Source of the DNA: JACOTK01 sp963743945
GTDB lineage: Bacteria > Actinomycetota > Acidimicrobiia > Acidimicrobiales > CADCSY01
DNA length: 64,000 nucleotides
NCBI GenBank assembly: GCA_963743945.1
Contig: CAVURO010000005.1
Location: 132,137-196,136, forward strand
Direction of reading: 5' to 3'
Shown: one piece after another, positions 18,584-27,516 of the stretch
How the letters are laid out: each line of letters starts with the position of its first letter
Numbering within the stretch: the first letter of the stretch is position 1
The notes under the pieces: model-generated
Seen by the model: the letters and a program-made list of their open reading frames with translations, nothing else
Told to the model about the DNA's origin: nothing
Database searches by the model: none
Position numbers and translations under genes: made by a program

Positions 18584-19417
18584 GTGGCCGTCGCGCTTCT
18601 CACCGGTTGTTCCAGCGGCTTTGGCCTGTTGAGCGCCGTTCGTCTGGCCGAGGGCGGTATGACCGTCGTGGCGACCATGCGCGATCTCGACCGTGACGCC
18701 GGTTTGCGCAGCGCCCTTGCCGAGGCAGGCGTGGAGGCGGAGATCGATCAACTCGACGTCACCGATGCGATCTCGGTGGATCGATCGGTAGAAGCCGTGC
18801 TGGGCCGCCATGGGCGCATCGACGTGCTGGTCAACAATGCGGGAGTCGGACTCCAAGGCGCCGTCGAGGCCACAACGATCGACCAAGCCCAGGCGTTGTT
18901 CGACACCAACCTGTTCGGCACGATGCGCGTCACCCAGGCGGTGCTGCCGGTCATGCGAAACCAGGGTGCCGGGGTGATCGTCACCATCTCGTCGCTTGCC
19001 GCTCTGGTCACGAATCCGTTTTCGGGTGTCTACTCGGCCTCGAAACGGGCGCTCGAAGCCGTCTGCGAGGCGTTGCACTATGAGGTGTCGCCTCATGGGA
19101 TCAGGATCGCCGTCATCGAGCCTGGGAGTTTCCCGACGGCCTTCGGCCTCAGGCCCTGTGCCGTCGGGGAGGTCGCCCCGATCTATGTCGAACGTATGGC
19201 TCGTTGGAACGAGGCCTATGCCCGCCTTCCGGGCAGAGGAGAGCCCGCCGATCCGGCTCGTGTGGCCGACGCCGTGTTCGAGGCGGCCACCGACCCCGGG
19301 TCCCCGCTTCGGCGCCTGGTGGGCGACGATGCCGAGATGATCGCGGCCCTGCGGGGGAGCCTTGACGACGCGGCCTTCGAAGAGGCCGTTCGAGGGTTTC
19401 TCGACTTTCGGGACTGA
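18584..19417 (+). CDS. Short-chain dehydrogenase/reductase (SDR)
   Basis: 277 residues. Classical NAD(P)-dependent oxidoreductase: nucleotide-binding TGCSSGFG (7-14), NNAG (84-87), catalytic Ser136/137, Tyr150 and Lys154 (YSASK). The C-terminus after IAVIEPGSF is the variable substrate region, so the substrate is unknown; the TGCSSGFG form is common in retinol- and steroid-dehydrogenase-like members. The GTG start at 18584 follows a -10 box by 6 bases and the first residues are the first beta strand, as expected. Confidence 0.9.
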   Translation: MAVALLTGCSSGFGLLSAVRLAEGGMTVVATMRDLDRDAGLRSALAEAGVEAEIDQLDVTDAISVDRSVEAVLGRHGRIDVLVNNAGVGLQGAVEATTIDQAQALFDTNLFGTMRVTQAVLPVMRNQGAGVIVTISSLAALVTNPFSGVYSASKRALEAVCEALHYEVSPHGIRIAVIEPGSFPTAFGLRPCAVGEVAPIYVERMARWNEAYARLPGRGEPADPARVADAVFEAATDPGSPLRRLVGDDAEMIAALRGSLDDAAFEEAVRGFLDFRD

Positions 19418-19658
19418 TCCCCTTCTGCCCGGGATGGCGCACCCGCTTCCGGGTGTCGCACCCAGACCCCCGATCCGACGGGCAACGCGCCACTTCGACC
19501 GGGAAGCAGGTACGCTTGAGCCATCCACTTGCGAGGTGCCGTTCGGGCATTCCTCGCGGGTCACCTCAATGCTTCTCGAATGCAATCGCTACGGAGTCGC
19601 CAGGGGCAGACCCAACGTAACGATTGCCGGCCATGGGGCCGGGAGGAGTATTGACAAC
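19418..19658 (+). promoter_or_regulatory. Long leader before the DEAD-box helicase
   Basis: 241 bases without a gene. TACGCT (19512-19517) is a plausible -10 box, which would leave a leader of about 140 bases, structured and GC-rich, ending in the ribosome site GGGAGGAG (19641-19648). Long leaders are common for cold-inducible helicases; here that is only a suggestion. Confidence 0.35.
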
Positions 19659-20834
19659 ATGAGCAGTTCCTTCGCCGATCTCGGCGTATCCCACGACATC
19701 GTCGAATCACTTGCCGCCAAGGGCATCAACGAGCCGTTTCCGGTGCAGGCCATGACCATCCCCGACGCGCTGGCCGGGCGTGACGTCTGTGGCAAGGCCA
19801 AGACCGGTTCGGGAAAGACCCTGGCCTTCGGCATCCCGCTGCTCGAGCGTGTGTCCAAGGCCGAGACGGGCCATATCAGCGGTCTCATCCTTGTTCCCAC
19901 CCGGGAACTGGCCGTGCAGGTCTGTGACGAGCTGAAGCCGTTGGCCGAGGCTCGCGGGCTGACGATCAAGGCCATCTACGGGGGCACCGATCTGGAGCGC
20001 CAGTCGAAGGCGGTTCGCAAGGGCGTCGACATCGTCGTCGCCACTCCCGGTCGACTCATCGACCTCGTCGGCCGCGAGGACGTCGCGCTCGACGACGTGT
20101 CGCACCTGGTGCTCGACGAGGCCGATCGCATGGCCGACATGGGCTTCCTGCCACAGGTGACCTGGTTGCTGCGCCACATGACGGTTCCGCATCAGACGTT
20201 GTTGTTCTCCGCCACCCTGGACCGTGAGGTCGATCACCTGGTGGCGACCTTCATGAACGACCCGGTGTTTCACGAGGTCGCCCAGGCGAACGTGACGGTC
20301 GACGAGATGACCCAGCGCTTCCTGCTCGTCCATCAGATGGACAAGGTGAAGGTGGTGGCGTCGATCGCCCAGGGAGCCTTTCGCTGCATGGTCTTCGTGC
20401 GCACCAAACGCGGCGCCGACCGTCTCGCCGAGCAACTCGGCAAGGAGGGCGTGAAGGCCCAACCCATCCACGGCGACCTTCGTCAATCCGCACGCGAGCG
20501 GGCACTGGCCGACTTCGGGACGGGCAAGCTCCATGTCCTGGTGGCCACCGACGTGGCGGCCCGCGGCATCCACGTCGACGAGATCGACGTGGTTGTCCAC
20601 TACGACCCTCCTTCGGACCACAAGGCCTATCTGCACCGTTCCGGTCGCACCGCTCGTGCCGGGACCGAAGGGGTCGTGGTCACCCTCGTCCTGTGGGATC
20701 AGGAGAACGAGGTGCGCCTCCTCCAGAAGAGACTCGGCCTGGACCTGCCGATCACCGAGCTCTTCTCGAATGACCCTCGCCTGCGCAGCCTTGCCCTGTG
20801 GGACGATCTGGACGCCGAGCGCAAGCCTGCCTGA
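19659..20834 (+). CDS. DEAD-box ATP-dependent RNA helicase
   Basis: 391 residues, a compact helicase core that unwinds RNA duplexes (RhlE/DeaD class). Motifs in order are the Q-motif region FADLGVSHDIVESL and FPVQ, motif I AKTGSGKT, Ia PTRELA, II DEAD, III SAT, IV MVFVRT, V TDVAARGIHV and VI HRSGRTARAG. No long C-terminal RNA-binding extension is present, so it is shorter than DeaD. ATG 19659 follows GGGAGGAG at the right distance; the open frame upstream overlaps the SDR gene and is not family-like. Confidence 0.95.
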   Translation: MSSSFADLGVSHDIVESLAAKGINEPFPVQAMTIPDALAGRDVCGKAKTGSGKTLAFGIPLLERVSKAETGHISGLILVPTRELAVQVCDELKPLAEARGLTIKAIYGGTDLERQSKAVRKGVDIVVATPGRLIDLVGREDVALDDVSHLVLDEADRMADMGFLPQVTWLLRHMTVPHQTLLFSATLDREVDHLVATFMNDPVFHEVAQANVTVDEMTQRFLLVHQMDKVKVVASIAQGAFRCMVFVRTKRGADRLAEQLGKEGVKAQPIHGDLRQSARERALADFGTGKLHVLVATDVAARGIHVDEIDVVVHYDPPSDHKAYLHRSGRTARAGTEGVVVTLVLWDQENEVRLLQKRLGLDLPITELFSNDPRLRSLALWDDLDAERKPA

Positions 20835-20958
20835 GCGGTACCTGTCGCCGTGTCCGGCGCCGATCGCGCGTTGTTGACGGCCCTGGCCGCACATCTGGAC
20901 ACACGGCCCCGACACTGCCGCCGACACTCCGGGAGCCCGGGCACGGGTCATCGCCGGT

Positions 20959-22698
20959 GTGGCTGTTGCCATCGCGAAGCACCGTGGCGCGACGCTGCCT
21001 CCTCTGGCGCTCCTCGATCAGTGGGGCTCCCCGATGCCGATCACGATTCCCGACGAGGCGGCGCGTCCCGAGTTGTTGGGAGCCCTCTACGAGACGCTCC
21101 TCGACCAGGGGACGCGGCGGCGACGCGGGGCCTTCTACACGCCCGGTGACGTTGCCTCGGTCGTGGTGAGCTGGGCAATGGGAGGCGACGAGGAGCGTGT
21201 CGACGGAGCGCCTGCCGGCGGGGAGCGTGTCGACAGCGCGCTTGTCGACAGCGCGCTTGTCGACAGAGCGCCGGTGATCTGCGATCCCGCTGTTGGCGGG
21301 GGAGTGTTCCTGCTCGCGGCGGCCAATGCCCTCGCTGCTCGTGGCCTTACCCGCGAGGCCGTGGTAGGACGGTGTCTGATCGGCGCCGATCTCGACCCGG
21401 TGGCGGTGGCGGTGAGCGAGGCAACCTTGGCGTTGTGGTGCGATGGACGGGCAGTTCCCCGACTGGTCGTCGCCGATGCGCTGACGCTCGACGTCGACGA
21501 CTGGCCGGAGCGTCCCGATGTCGTGGTGGGCAATCCTCCCTTCCTCAGCCAGCTTGCCGTAGCCACCACGCGGACCCGCGAGGAGGCGGATTCCCTCGCG
21601 CGCCGATTCGGCGAAGGTCTGGGTGGTTACGCCGACACCGCTGCCCTCTTCTGGGTGATGGCCTGTCGCCTGGTGAGCGCCGGCGGAAGCGTCGCGTTGG
21701 TCCTGCCGCAGTCGACCTTGGCGGTACGTGACGCTCAGGGGGTCCGCAGAACCGTCCTTTCCGAGATGACACCCGAGGTGCTGTGGCTGCCCGGTCAGGC
21801 GCTCTTCGGCGCCTCGGTCGACGTGTGCATCGTGGTGGTTCGCAAGCGGGCCGATCGGTCGGTGGTGTTGCGCACCTACACCGGCGTACCACCGCGACAC
21901 CGCCACGATACGAACGTGGTCATCGACGAGTTGCGGGAAGGCGAGAACTGGTCGCATCTCGTCGCCGATGCCATGGGCGTCCCGTCTGCGGGACTCGCAG
22001 GCAACGGCGGGATGATCGGTGATCGCTGGCAGGTCGTCGCCGACTTCCGTGACCAGTACTACGGCGTCAGTCCGTTCGTGGTGGACGACCCGGATGACGA
22101 GCTCGACGAACGCCGATTCCCACGCCTGATGACGGTTGGCCTCATCGACCCGGCACGTTGTCGGTGGGGGACCGAGCCTTCACGGTTCGCGCGTCGGCGA
22201 TGGACGGCGCCACGCATCGACCTTGGCGCCCTCGAGGCATCGAGCGCCTTGGGCCCCTGGGCGCTGTCCCGTCTCGTCCCCAAGGTCGTGGTGGCAACCC
22301 AGACCTCCGTGCTCGAGGCTGCGGTGGACGAGGACGGCGTTTGGCTTCCCTCGACGCCGGCCATCTCGGTGCTGGCGGACCCCGATGACCTCTGGCATGT
22401 CGCGGCCGTGTTGCTCGCCCCGCCGGTGACGGTTTGGGCTTTTCGCTCCGCTGCGGGCGCGGCGCTGGCGCGAGGAGGTCTCAAGCTTCGGGCCGCCCAG
22501 GTGCGTGCCATCCCGCTGCCCCTGCACGGCGACAGGTGGGACACGGCAGCTGATCTCGTGCGCGTGGCCTCATCGGCGTCCGATCCGCACGAGACCCGGG
22601 AGGCTCTGCTCGCCGCGGCCGCGGTGTCGACCGAGGCCTACGGTCTCGGTCCCGAGGTCACCGAGTGGTGGTCGGCCAGGTTGCCGCCGGTCCGGTAG
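20959..22698 (+). CDS. Orphan N6-adenine DNA methyltransferase, N-terminus possibly frameshifted
   Basis: 579 residues from GTG 20959. Class I SAM-dependent methyltransferase: RGAFYTPGDVA, motif I CDPAVGGGVFLLAA (109-115) and catalytic NPPF (192-195), the N6-adenine type; the C-terminal half resembles target-recognition regions of type I/IIG enzymes. No endonuclease or specificity gene is adjacent. A 20-25 residue repeat-built spacer (81-105) sits between the TPxxV segment and motif I. A coding-like frame starts at GTG 20850, 16 bases after the helicase stop (VSGADRALLTALAAHLDTRP). Dropping one C of the CCCC run at 20907-20910 would join it to DTAADTPGARARVIAG and extend the protein by 36 residues. 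Confidence 0.82.
   Translation: MAVAIAKHRGATLPPLALLDQWGSPMPITIPDEAARPELLGALYETLLDQGTRRRRGAFYTPGDVASVVVSWAMGGDEERVDGAPAGGERVDSALVDSALVDRAPVICDPAVGGGVFLLAAANALAARGLTREAVVGRCLIGADLDPVAVAVSEATLALWCDGRAVPRLVVADALTLDVDDWPERPDVVVGNPPFLSQLAVATTRTREEADSLARRFGEGLGGYADTAALFWVMACRLVSAGGSVALVLPQSTLAVRDAQGVRRTVLSEMTPEVLWLPGQALFGASVDVCIVVVRKRADRSVVLRTYTGVPPRHRHDTNVVIDELREGENWSHLVADAMGVPSAGLAGNGGMIGDRWQVVADFRDQYYGVSPFVVDDPDDELDERRFPRLMTVGLIDPARCRWGTEPSRFARRRWTAPRIDLGALEASSALGPWALSRLVPKVVVATQTSVLEAAVDEDGVWLPSTPAISVLADPDDLWHVAAVLLAPPVTVWAFRSAAGAALARGGLKLRAAQVRAIPLPLHGDRWDTAADLVRVASSASDPHETREALLAAAAVSTEAYGLGPEVTEWWSARLPPVR
21199..21273 (+). repeat. In-frame 15-bp repeats inside the methyltransferase
   Basis: Two perfect copies of GTCGACAGCGCGCTT (21229-21243, 21244-21258) with degenerate copies at 21199-21213 and 21259-21273. 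The unit is five codons, so copy-number change would lengthen the linker before SAM motif I without shifting the frame. Confidence 0.75.
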
Positions 22699-22710
22699 GC
22701 GATCGTCCGG

Positions 22711-23643
22711 TCAGGTTCCGGCGAGACGGGCCACGATCGGCGCGAGGTCGCCGAGAGCGGGCTCGGCAACCGTGACATAGGACAGGCCGAATCGCTCACG
22801 ACGTTCGACGAGGCTGTCGACAACCTGGTCGACGCTGCCCACGAGCAGATGGGGGCTGGTCAGCACCTCGCCAGGCGTGAGTCCGTAGCGCCGCCCGAGC
22901 TCGACGGCGGCGCCGTCACGATCGTCGGTGATGCGCACGGCGAGGACCAGTGCGTTGAGCTCGAGTTGATCGTGTCGGGCTCCCGCGGCCTCACGAACGA
23001 CGCCGAGCTTCGCGACCAGCGAGGATTCCGTGATGTCGGAGTCGTCGCGAGTCCCGGCATCGGAGGTGCGCGGCGCGATGCTGATGATGTCGGCCACGCG
23101 CGCCGCCAGAGCCAACATGGCAGGGCCCGCCCCGCCGATCAGGATGGGTGGGTTCAGCCCATTGAACGGCAGAGGTCGGCCGACCAGCCTGTCGATCGAA
23201 TGGTGATCGCCCTCAAAGGAGAAGGGCGCGCCCGACCACAGGCCCCTCACGATCGTCACGGCCTCCTCCAGGCGCTGACGACGGGTCGGGCCGGACGCAA
23301 AGCTCAGGCCCGTCTCGTCGTACTCGGTCTTCTTCCACCCTGCGCCCATGCCGAGCTCGAAACGTCCCCCCGAGAGAAGGTCGACGGTTGCGGCCTCCTT
23401 GGCCAACATCGCCGGATGTCGAAAATCGACGGCACACAGGTAGGTGCCAACGCGCAGGGTGTTGGTTGCCGCCGCCGCCGCCATCAGCGCCGGGAAGGGG
23501 GCGAGCTGATCACCGAAGTGGTCCGGCACCAACAGCGTGGCAAACCCCAGGTCCTCGATCCTCCGAGCGGTCTCGGGCCAGTCATGGCCGTGGTCGAAGC
23601 CCAGAAGGGAGAGTCCGAAACGAAAGGGATGTCGGTGCGCCAC
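22711..23643 (-). CDS. LLM-class F420-dependent oxidoreductase
   Basis: 310 residues. Luciferase-like (beta/alpha)8 flavin- or F420-dependent oxidoreductase: FRFGLSLLGF, LVPDHFGDQLAPFPAL, TYLCAVDFRHPAMLAKEAATVDLLSGGR, LGMGAGW and PILIGGAG are the family blocks. It resembles the F420-type subfamily found across actinobacteria; the substrate is unknown. The GTG start at 23643 is supported by a TAACGT box 6 bases upstream. Convergent with the methyltransferase, 12 bases apart. Confidence 0.9.
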   Translation of the reverse strand: MAHRHPFRFGLSLLGFDHGHDWPETARRIEDLGFATLLVPDHFGDQLAPFPALMAAAAATNTLRVGTYLCAVDFRHPAMLAKEAATVDLLSGGRFELGMGAGWKKTEYDETGLSFASGPTRRQRLEEAVTIVRGLWSGAPFSFEGDHHSIDRLVGRPLPFNGLNPPILIGGAGPAMLALAARVADIISIAPRTSDAGTRDDSDITESSLVAKLGVVREAAGARHDQLELNALVLAVRITDDRDGAAVELGRRYGLTPGEVLTSPHLLVGSVDQVVDSLVERRERFGLSYVTVAEPALGDLAPIVARLAGT

Positions 23644-23649
23644 GCGCCG

Positions 23650-23655
23650 ACGTTA
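23650..23655 (-). promoter_or_regulatory. -10 box TAACGT, leaderless promoter
   Basis: On the minus strand TAACGT is separated by 6 bases (CGGCGC) from the GTG of the LLM oxidoreductase; no ribosome site is seen. Confidence 0.5.
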
Positions 23656-23705
23656 CTGCGCGGGCAGGAGGCCGGCGCACGGGCGTCTCGCCTTGTGCGA
23701 GCAGG

Positions 23706-23711
23706 TACCGT
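23706..23711 (+). promoter_or_regulatory. -10 box TACCGT, leaderless promoter
   Basis: TACCGT lies 7 bases before the ATG of the MFS gene at 23719 and about 50 bases from the opposing -10 box, forming a compact divergent promoter pair. Confidence 0.5.
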
Positions 23712-23718
23712 ACCGACG

Positions 23719-25065
23719 ATGGAATCATCGCGTGACGCGCCACGACCGCCCACCGGTCGCTTCTCGTCGCTGCGCCCCTTCCGCCACCGTGACTTCGCCC
23801 TTCTGTGGTCCGGCGGGATGATCTCCAACGCAGGTTCGTGGATGCAGGCGGTTGCCGTGGGGGCCTATGTGACCGAGGCGACGGGCAAGGCCTCCTGGAC
23901 CGCGCTGGTGGCCGTCGCCGCCTTCCTGCCGGTCGGTGTGCTCTCACCGGTGGGTGGAGCGCTCGCCGATCGGCTCGATCGGCGACGATTCGTCATCGTC
24001 GCCGAGTCGGCAGAGGCGATGATCGCCTCGGCGTTGGCGCTCCTGTTCGTCACCGATCGGGTGTCGCCGGCGACGGTGACGGTGATGGTCTTCCTCGGAG
24101 GCTGCATCAGCGCGTTGCGCATGCCGTTTCATCAGTCGGTTCTGCCCGATGTGGTGCCTCGTGAGGACCTGCTGGGGGCGGTGTCCCTCGGTTCGGCCCA
24201 GTACAACCTCGGTCGGGTCATCGGTCCGGCGCTCGCGGGCCTGGTCATCTCGCTCGGCTCGTTCGAGCTCGCCTTCCTGATCAACGCCCTGTCGTTCTTC
24301 GCCGGCATCGTAGCCTTTGCCGTCATCCGCCTCCCTGAGCGCAGCCCCTCCGAGGAGGGGGGCACCTGGGACCGGATCCGTGCCGGTGCGAGGGCGGCGC
24401 GCGCGGAGCCCGCGTGCCGCACGGCCATCGCGGTCATCGCCGTGGTGGCCGTGCTGATCTCACCTTTCATCGCGCTGGTCCCCGCCATGGCGGCGCACCT
24501 CGGTGGTGGGGGAGCCGACGAGACCGCTGCAGGAACGGGCGCCCTGACCACCGCTCAGGGAGTTGGCGCCGTGTTGGGAGCGCTTGCCATCGTGCCGATG
24601 GCGGCTCGATTCGGGCGGCGCCGCATGATCGTCGTCAACCTTCTCGCGACACCACTTCTGCTGTGCGTCTACGCGGCCTCGCCGAACCTGACCTTTGCGG
24701 TCGTGCTGCTGGCACTGGTCGGCATGGGCTACATCGGCATCCTTTCGGGTCTGTCGACCGTGGTGCAGCTGCGAGCCCCCGTGGCGTTCCGAGGGCGCAT
24801 CCTGAGCCTCTATTTCGTGGCGCTGGGTGTTCTCTATCCCGTCGGATCGCTGGTCCACGGGACGGTGGCCGACGTGATCGGCCTGCAGGGCACCACGGTG
24901 GTGTTCGCACTCGCGTTGGTCGGACTTGTCGTCGCCGTGGGGCTTCTGGCTCCCCAGGTGCCGGCTGTGTTCGACGATGGGCCCGTGCCCGACGACCGGC
25001 CCGTTGTCCCGGCCGCGTCGGAGGCTCAGATCATGGAGCCCGCGGCGATACCCTTGGACGGATGA
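23719..25065 (+). CDS. MFS transporter (MFS_3 / DHA3-like)
   Basis: 448 residues with about 12 hydrophobic helices, an N-terminal FRHRDFALLWSGGMISNAGSWMQ typical of the EntS/MFS_3 group and the cytoplasmic loop ADRLDRRRF (motif A). Such proteins export small molecules; the cargo is unknown. The Pro/Val-rich C-terminal 40 residues are cytoplasmic. ATG 23719 is chosen because the family N-terminus follows within 20 residues and a -10 box precedes it; the frame continues upstream antisense to the LLM gene. The stop overlaps metX (ATGA), so the two are cotranslated. Confidence 0.9.
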   Translation: MESSRDAPRPPTGRFSSLRPFRHRDFALLWSGGMISNAGSWMQAVAVGAYVTEATGKASWTALVAVAAFLPVGVLSPVGGALADRLDRRRFVIVAESAEAMIASALALLFVTDRVSPATVTVMVFLGGCISALRMPFHQSVLPDVVPREDLLGAVSLGSAQYNLGRVIGPALAGLVISLGSFELAFLINALSFFAGIVAFAVIRLPERSPSEEGGTWDRIRAGARAARAEPACRTAIAVIAVVAVLISPFIALVPAMAAHLGGGGADETAAGTGALTTAQGVGAVLGALAIVPMAARFGRRRMIVVNLLATPLLLCVYAASPNLTFAVVLLALVGMGYIGILSGLSTVVQLRAPVAFRGRILSLYFVALGVLYPVGSLVHGTVADVIGLQGTTVVFALALVGLVVAVGLLAPQVPAVFDDGPVPDDRPVVPAASEAQIMEPAAIPLDG

Positions 25066-26249
25066 GCGTCCCCCTCCCCGTCTCCGGCGCCTGGCGTCCT
25101 GGTGACCCGCCCGGACACCGGCGCTTCGTGTCCTTCGCCACGGATCGGTCGTTCGTGCTCGAGGGCGGCGGCATGTTGGGTGACATCACCGTCGCGTACG
25201 AGACCTGGGGGGAGCTGAGTGCGCGAGCGGACAACGCGCTGCTGGTCTGTCATGCCCTCACCGGCGACAGCCATGCCGCCGGCGCCCTGGTGGAGGGTCA
25301 TCCGACGCCCGGGTGGTGGGACGGTCTGATCGGTCCCGGGCTGGCCATCGACACCGATCGCTACTTCGTGGTGTGCGCCAACGTCCTGGGTGGCTGCCAG
25401 GGAACGACGGGACCGGCTTCACCTCGCCCTGCGACATCCGATGCGCCCGGTCGACCCTACGGCTCGGCGTTTCCGGTGGTGTCGATTCGCGACATGGTGC
25501 GTGCGCAGGTGGTCGTGGCCAACGAACTCGGCGTACGGCGCTGGCTGAGCGTGATCGGTGGCTCCATGGGTGGCATGCAGGCCCTCGAGTGGGGTGTCAT
25601 GTTTCCCGATCGGGTCGCCTCCCTCGTCCCCATCGCGACCGCCGCCGCCGCCAGCGCCCAACAGATCGCCTGGTGGAGCACCGGGCGACGCATCATCCGT
25701 CTCGACCCGGGCTGGAACGGCGGTGACTATTACGACGCCGCCCCCGGAGAGGGGCCGGCCGCGGGGCTTGCGACGGCGCGCATGGTTGCCCAGGTGACCT
25801 TCCGAACCGATGACGTGTTCACCGATCGATTCGGGCGAGAGGTGGTCGAGCCACTCGACGGTTTCTCGCTCTGGCAGCGCTTCGAGGTGGAGCGCTACCT
25901 CGAGTACCAAGGTGCCAAGTTGGCCCGACGATTCGACGCCAACTCCTATCTGGCGATGTCGAAGGCGATGGACCTCCACGATCTGGGCCGCGGCCGAAGT
26001 GGTGTCGCCCATGCCTTGTCACGCATCGGCGTGCCGACGCTGAACATGGGCATCAAGTCGGATTCCCTCTATCCGCCCTATCAACAGCGCGAGATCCACG
26101 AGTTGTTGGACGCGCAGGGAACCGAGAGTCGTTACGTCGAGATCGACAGCCCCCACGGCCACGACGCCTTCCTCATCGATCTCGATCAGGTCGGCGACGC
26201 GCTCACGGAGTTCCTCGACAAGGTTGAAAAGGATGTGGTGAGCACATGA
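25062..26249 (+). CDS. metX: Homoserine O-acyltransferase (MetX)
   Basis: 395 residues. Alpha/beta-hydrolase acyltransferase that activates the hydroxyl of homoserine with acetyl-CoA (or succinyl-CoA) for methionine synthesis. Characteristic features are the N-terminal YETWGEL, the CHALTGDSHAAG segment, the nucleophile elbow GGSMGG with Ser168, the MAKAMD-like MSKAMDLHDLG block, Asp in GIKSDSLYPP and His in DSPHGHDAF. Acetyl versus succinyl specificity cannot be settled from sequence alone. ATGA overlaps at both ends place it in the order MFS-metX-sulfhydrylase. Confidence 0.95.
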   Translation: MSVPLPVSGAWRPGDPPGHRRFVSFATDRSFVLEGGGMLGDITVAYETWGELSARADNALLVCHALTGDSHAAGALVEGHPTPGWWDGLIGPGLAIDTDRYFVVCANVLGGCQGTTGPASPRPATSDAPGRPYGSAFPVVSIRDMVRAQVVVANELGVRRWLSVIGGSMGGMQALEWGVMFPDRVASLVPIATAAAASAQQIAWWSTGRRIIRLDPGWNGGDYYDAAPGEGPAAGLATARMVAQVTFRTDDVFTDRFGREVVEPLDGFSLWQRFEVERYLEYQGAKLARRFDANSYLAMSKAMDLHDLGRGRSGVAHALSRIGVPTLNMGIKSDSLYPPYQQREIHELLDAQGTESRYVEIDSPHGHDAFLIDLDQVGDALTEFLDKVEKDVVST

Positions 26250-27433
26250 CCGACCAGCCGGAGCCGTACCACCTCGAGACGCGGGCCATCGTGGCGGGAC
26301 GCAGCGCCAACGGGCGTTCGTTGTCGACGCCTCTGTGGGCGACGACCACCTATGAGTCCGCCACGATCGAGGAGGGCCATCGGCTCGCGACGACCCCCAG
26401 GGTCGCCGAGTTCTACAGTCGCTACGGCAATCCGACGGTGAGAGCCTTCGAGGAGGCCCTGGCCGAGCTCGAAGGTGCGGAAGCCGCTCAGGCCTTCGGC
26501 TCGGGGATGGGAGCGGTCTCGTCGTCGGTGCTCGCCATGTGCTCGCAGGGGGATCACATCGTGGCGCAGAGCCAGCTCTATTCGGCGACCTCGCTGCTCT
26601 TCCAGATGGTGTGCCCGCGGTTCGGCATCGACGTCACCTATGTCGATGCCACCGATTCGGAGGGATTCGCCGCCGCGGTCCAACCGGGACGCACGCGCCT
26701 GATCTTCGTGGAGACCCCTGCGAACCCCGTCATGCAGCTGGTCGACCTCGACGCCGTGGGTGCCATTCCCGGACCGATCAAGGTGGTGGATTCGACCTTT
26801 GCCGGCCCGATGATCCAGCGCCCGCTCGCGCACGGTTTCGACCTCGTGGTCCATTCCGCCACCAAGAGCCTTGCGGGCCACAACGATGCCACCCTTGGCG
26901 TCGCCGCCGGTGCGGAGGATCTCATCCAATGGATCTGGAGCTACCACACCATTCACGGGGCCGTCGCTTCCCCCTTCGATGCACTCAACGGCCTTCGAGG
27001 CATCCGGACCCTCGGTGTGCGCATTCGCCAACAGACCGAGTCGGCACAGCGCCTTGCCGAGGCGCTCGATGGTCATGAGGACGTCCTTCGCGTCAACTAT
27101 CCCGGGCTGGAGTCGCACCCCCAGCGTGACCTGGCGAAGCGTCAGATGGACATGGGCGGTGGCATGTTGAGCTTCGACCTGGCCGGAGGCCTGGAGGCCG
27201 GGAGACGCTTCGTCGAATCGCTGCACCTCGCCCATGTGGCCACCTCCCTCGGCGGCACCGAGACCCTCATGACCCATCCCGCATCGACGACGGCGGCCAA
27301 CCTGCCCGATGAGGACCGGGAGATGATGGGCATCGGCGAGGGGCTGATCCGTGTCTCGGTGGGCCTGGAGCACCCCGATGACATCATCGCCGACGTCATG
27401 CAGGCACTGGCCGCCTCGGGTGCCGAGTCCTGA
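26246..27433 (+). CDS. Cys/Met-metabolism PLP enzyme (O-acylhomoserine sulfhydrylase or cystathionine gamma-synthase)
   Basis: 395 residues. PLP-dependent gamma-replacement enzyme that should use the MetX product with sulfide (to homocysteine) or cysteine (to cystathionine). YSRYGNPT is the substrate-site motif, Lys207 in HSATKSLAGHND binds PLP, and SLGGTETLMTHPAS is the conserved C-terminal block. The length fits MetZ/MetB better than MetY (about 430). The ATGA overlap with metX makes the pathway role firm even if the exact sulfur donor is not. Confidence 0.92.
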   Translation: MTDQPEPYHLETRAIVAGRSANGRSLSTPLWATTTYESATIEEGHRLATTPRVAEFYSRYGNPTVRAFEEALAELEGAEAAQAFGSGMGAVSSSVLAMCSQGDHIVAQSQLYSATSLLFQMVCPRFGIDVTYVDATDSEGFAAAVQPGRTRLIFVETPANPVMQLVDLDAVGAIPGPIKVVDSTFAGPMIQRPLAHGFDLVVHSATKSLAGHNDATLGVAAGAEDLIQWIWSYHTIHGAVASPFDALNGLRGIRTLGVRIRQQTESAQRLAEALDGHEDVLRVNYPGLESHPQRDLAKRQMDMGGGMLSFDLAGGLEAGRRFVESLHLAHVATSLGGTETLMTHPASTTAANLPDEDREMMGIGEGLIRVSVGLEHPDDIIADVMQALAASGAES

Positions 27434-27516
27434 CCTTGGTCCCGCTTTGAGCTCAGCGTGTTCGGCATGTTCGGTGTCGAGCGGTATCGGTGATCGGTGA
27501 GCGGTGAGCGGAGGCG

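Noticed and set aside
20959..22698. BREX, DISARM or type I restriction defence locus around the methyltransferase
   Set aside because: The neighbours are a housekeeping helicase and an LLM oxidoreductase; no nuclease, specificity, PglZ-like or ATPase partner is present.
25062..27433. SAM-responsive riboswitch for the methionine genes
   Set aside because: metX starts inside the stop codon of the MFS gene and the sulfhydrylase inside metX, leaving no room for a leader; the MFS gene itself appears leaderless.
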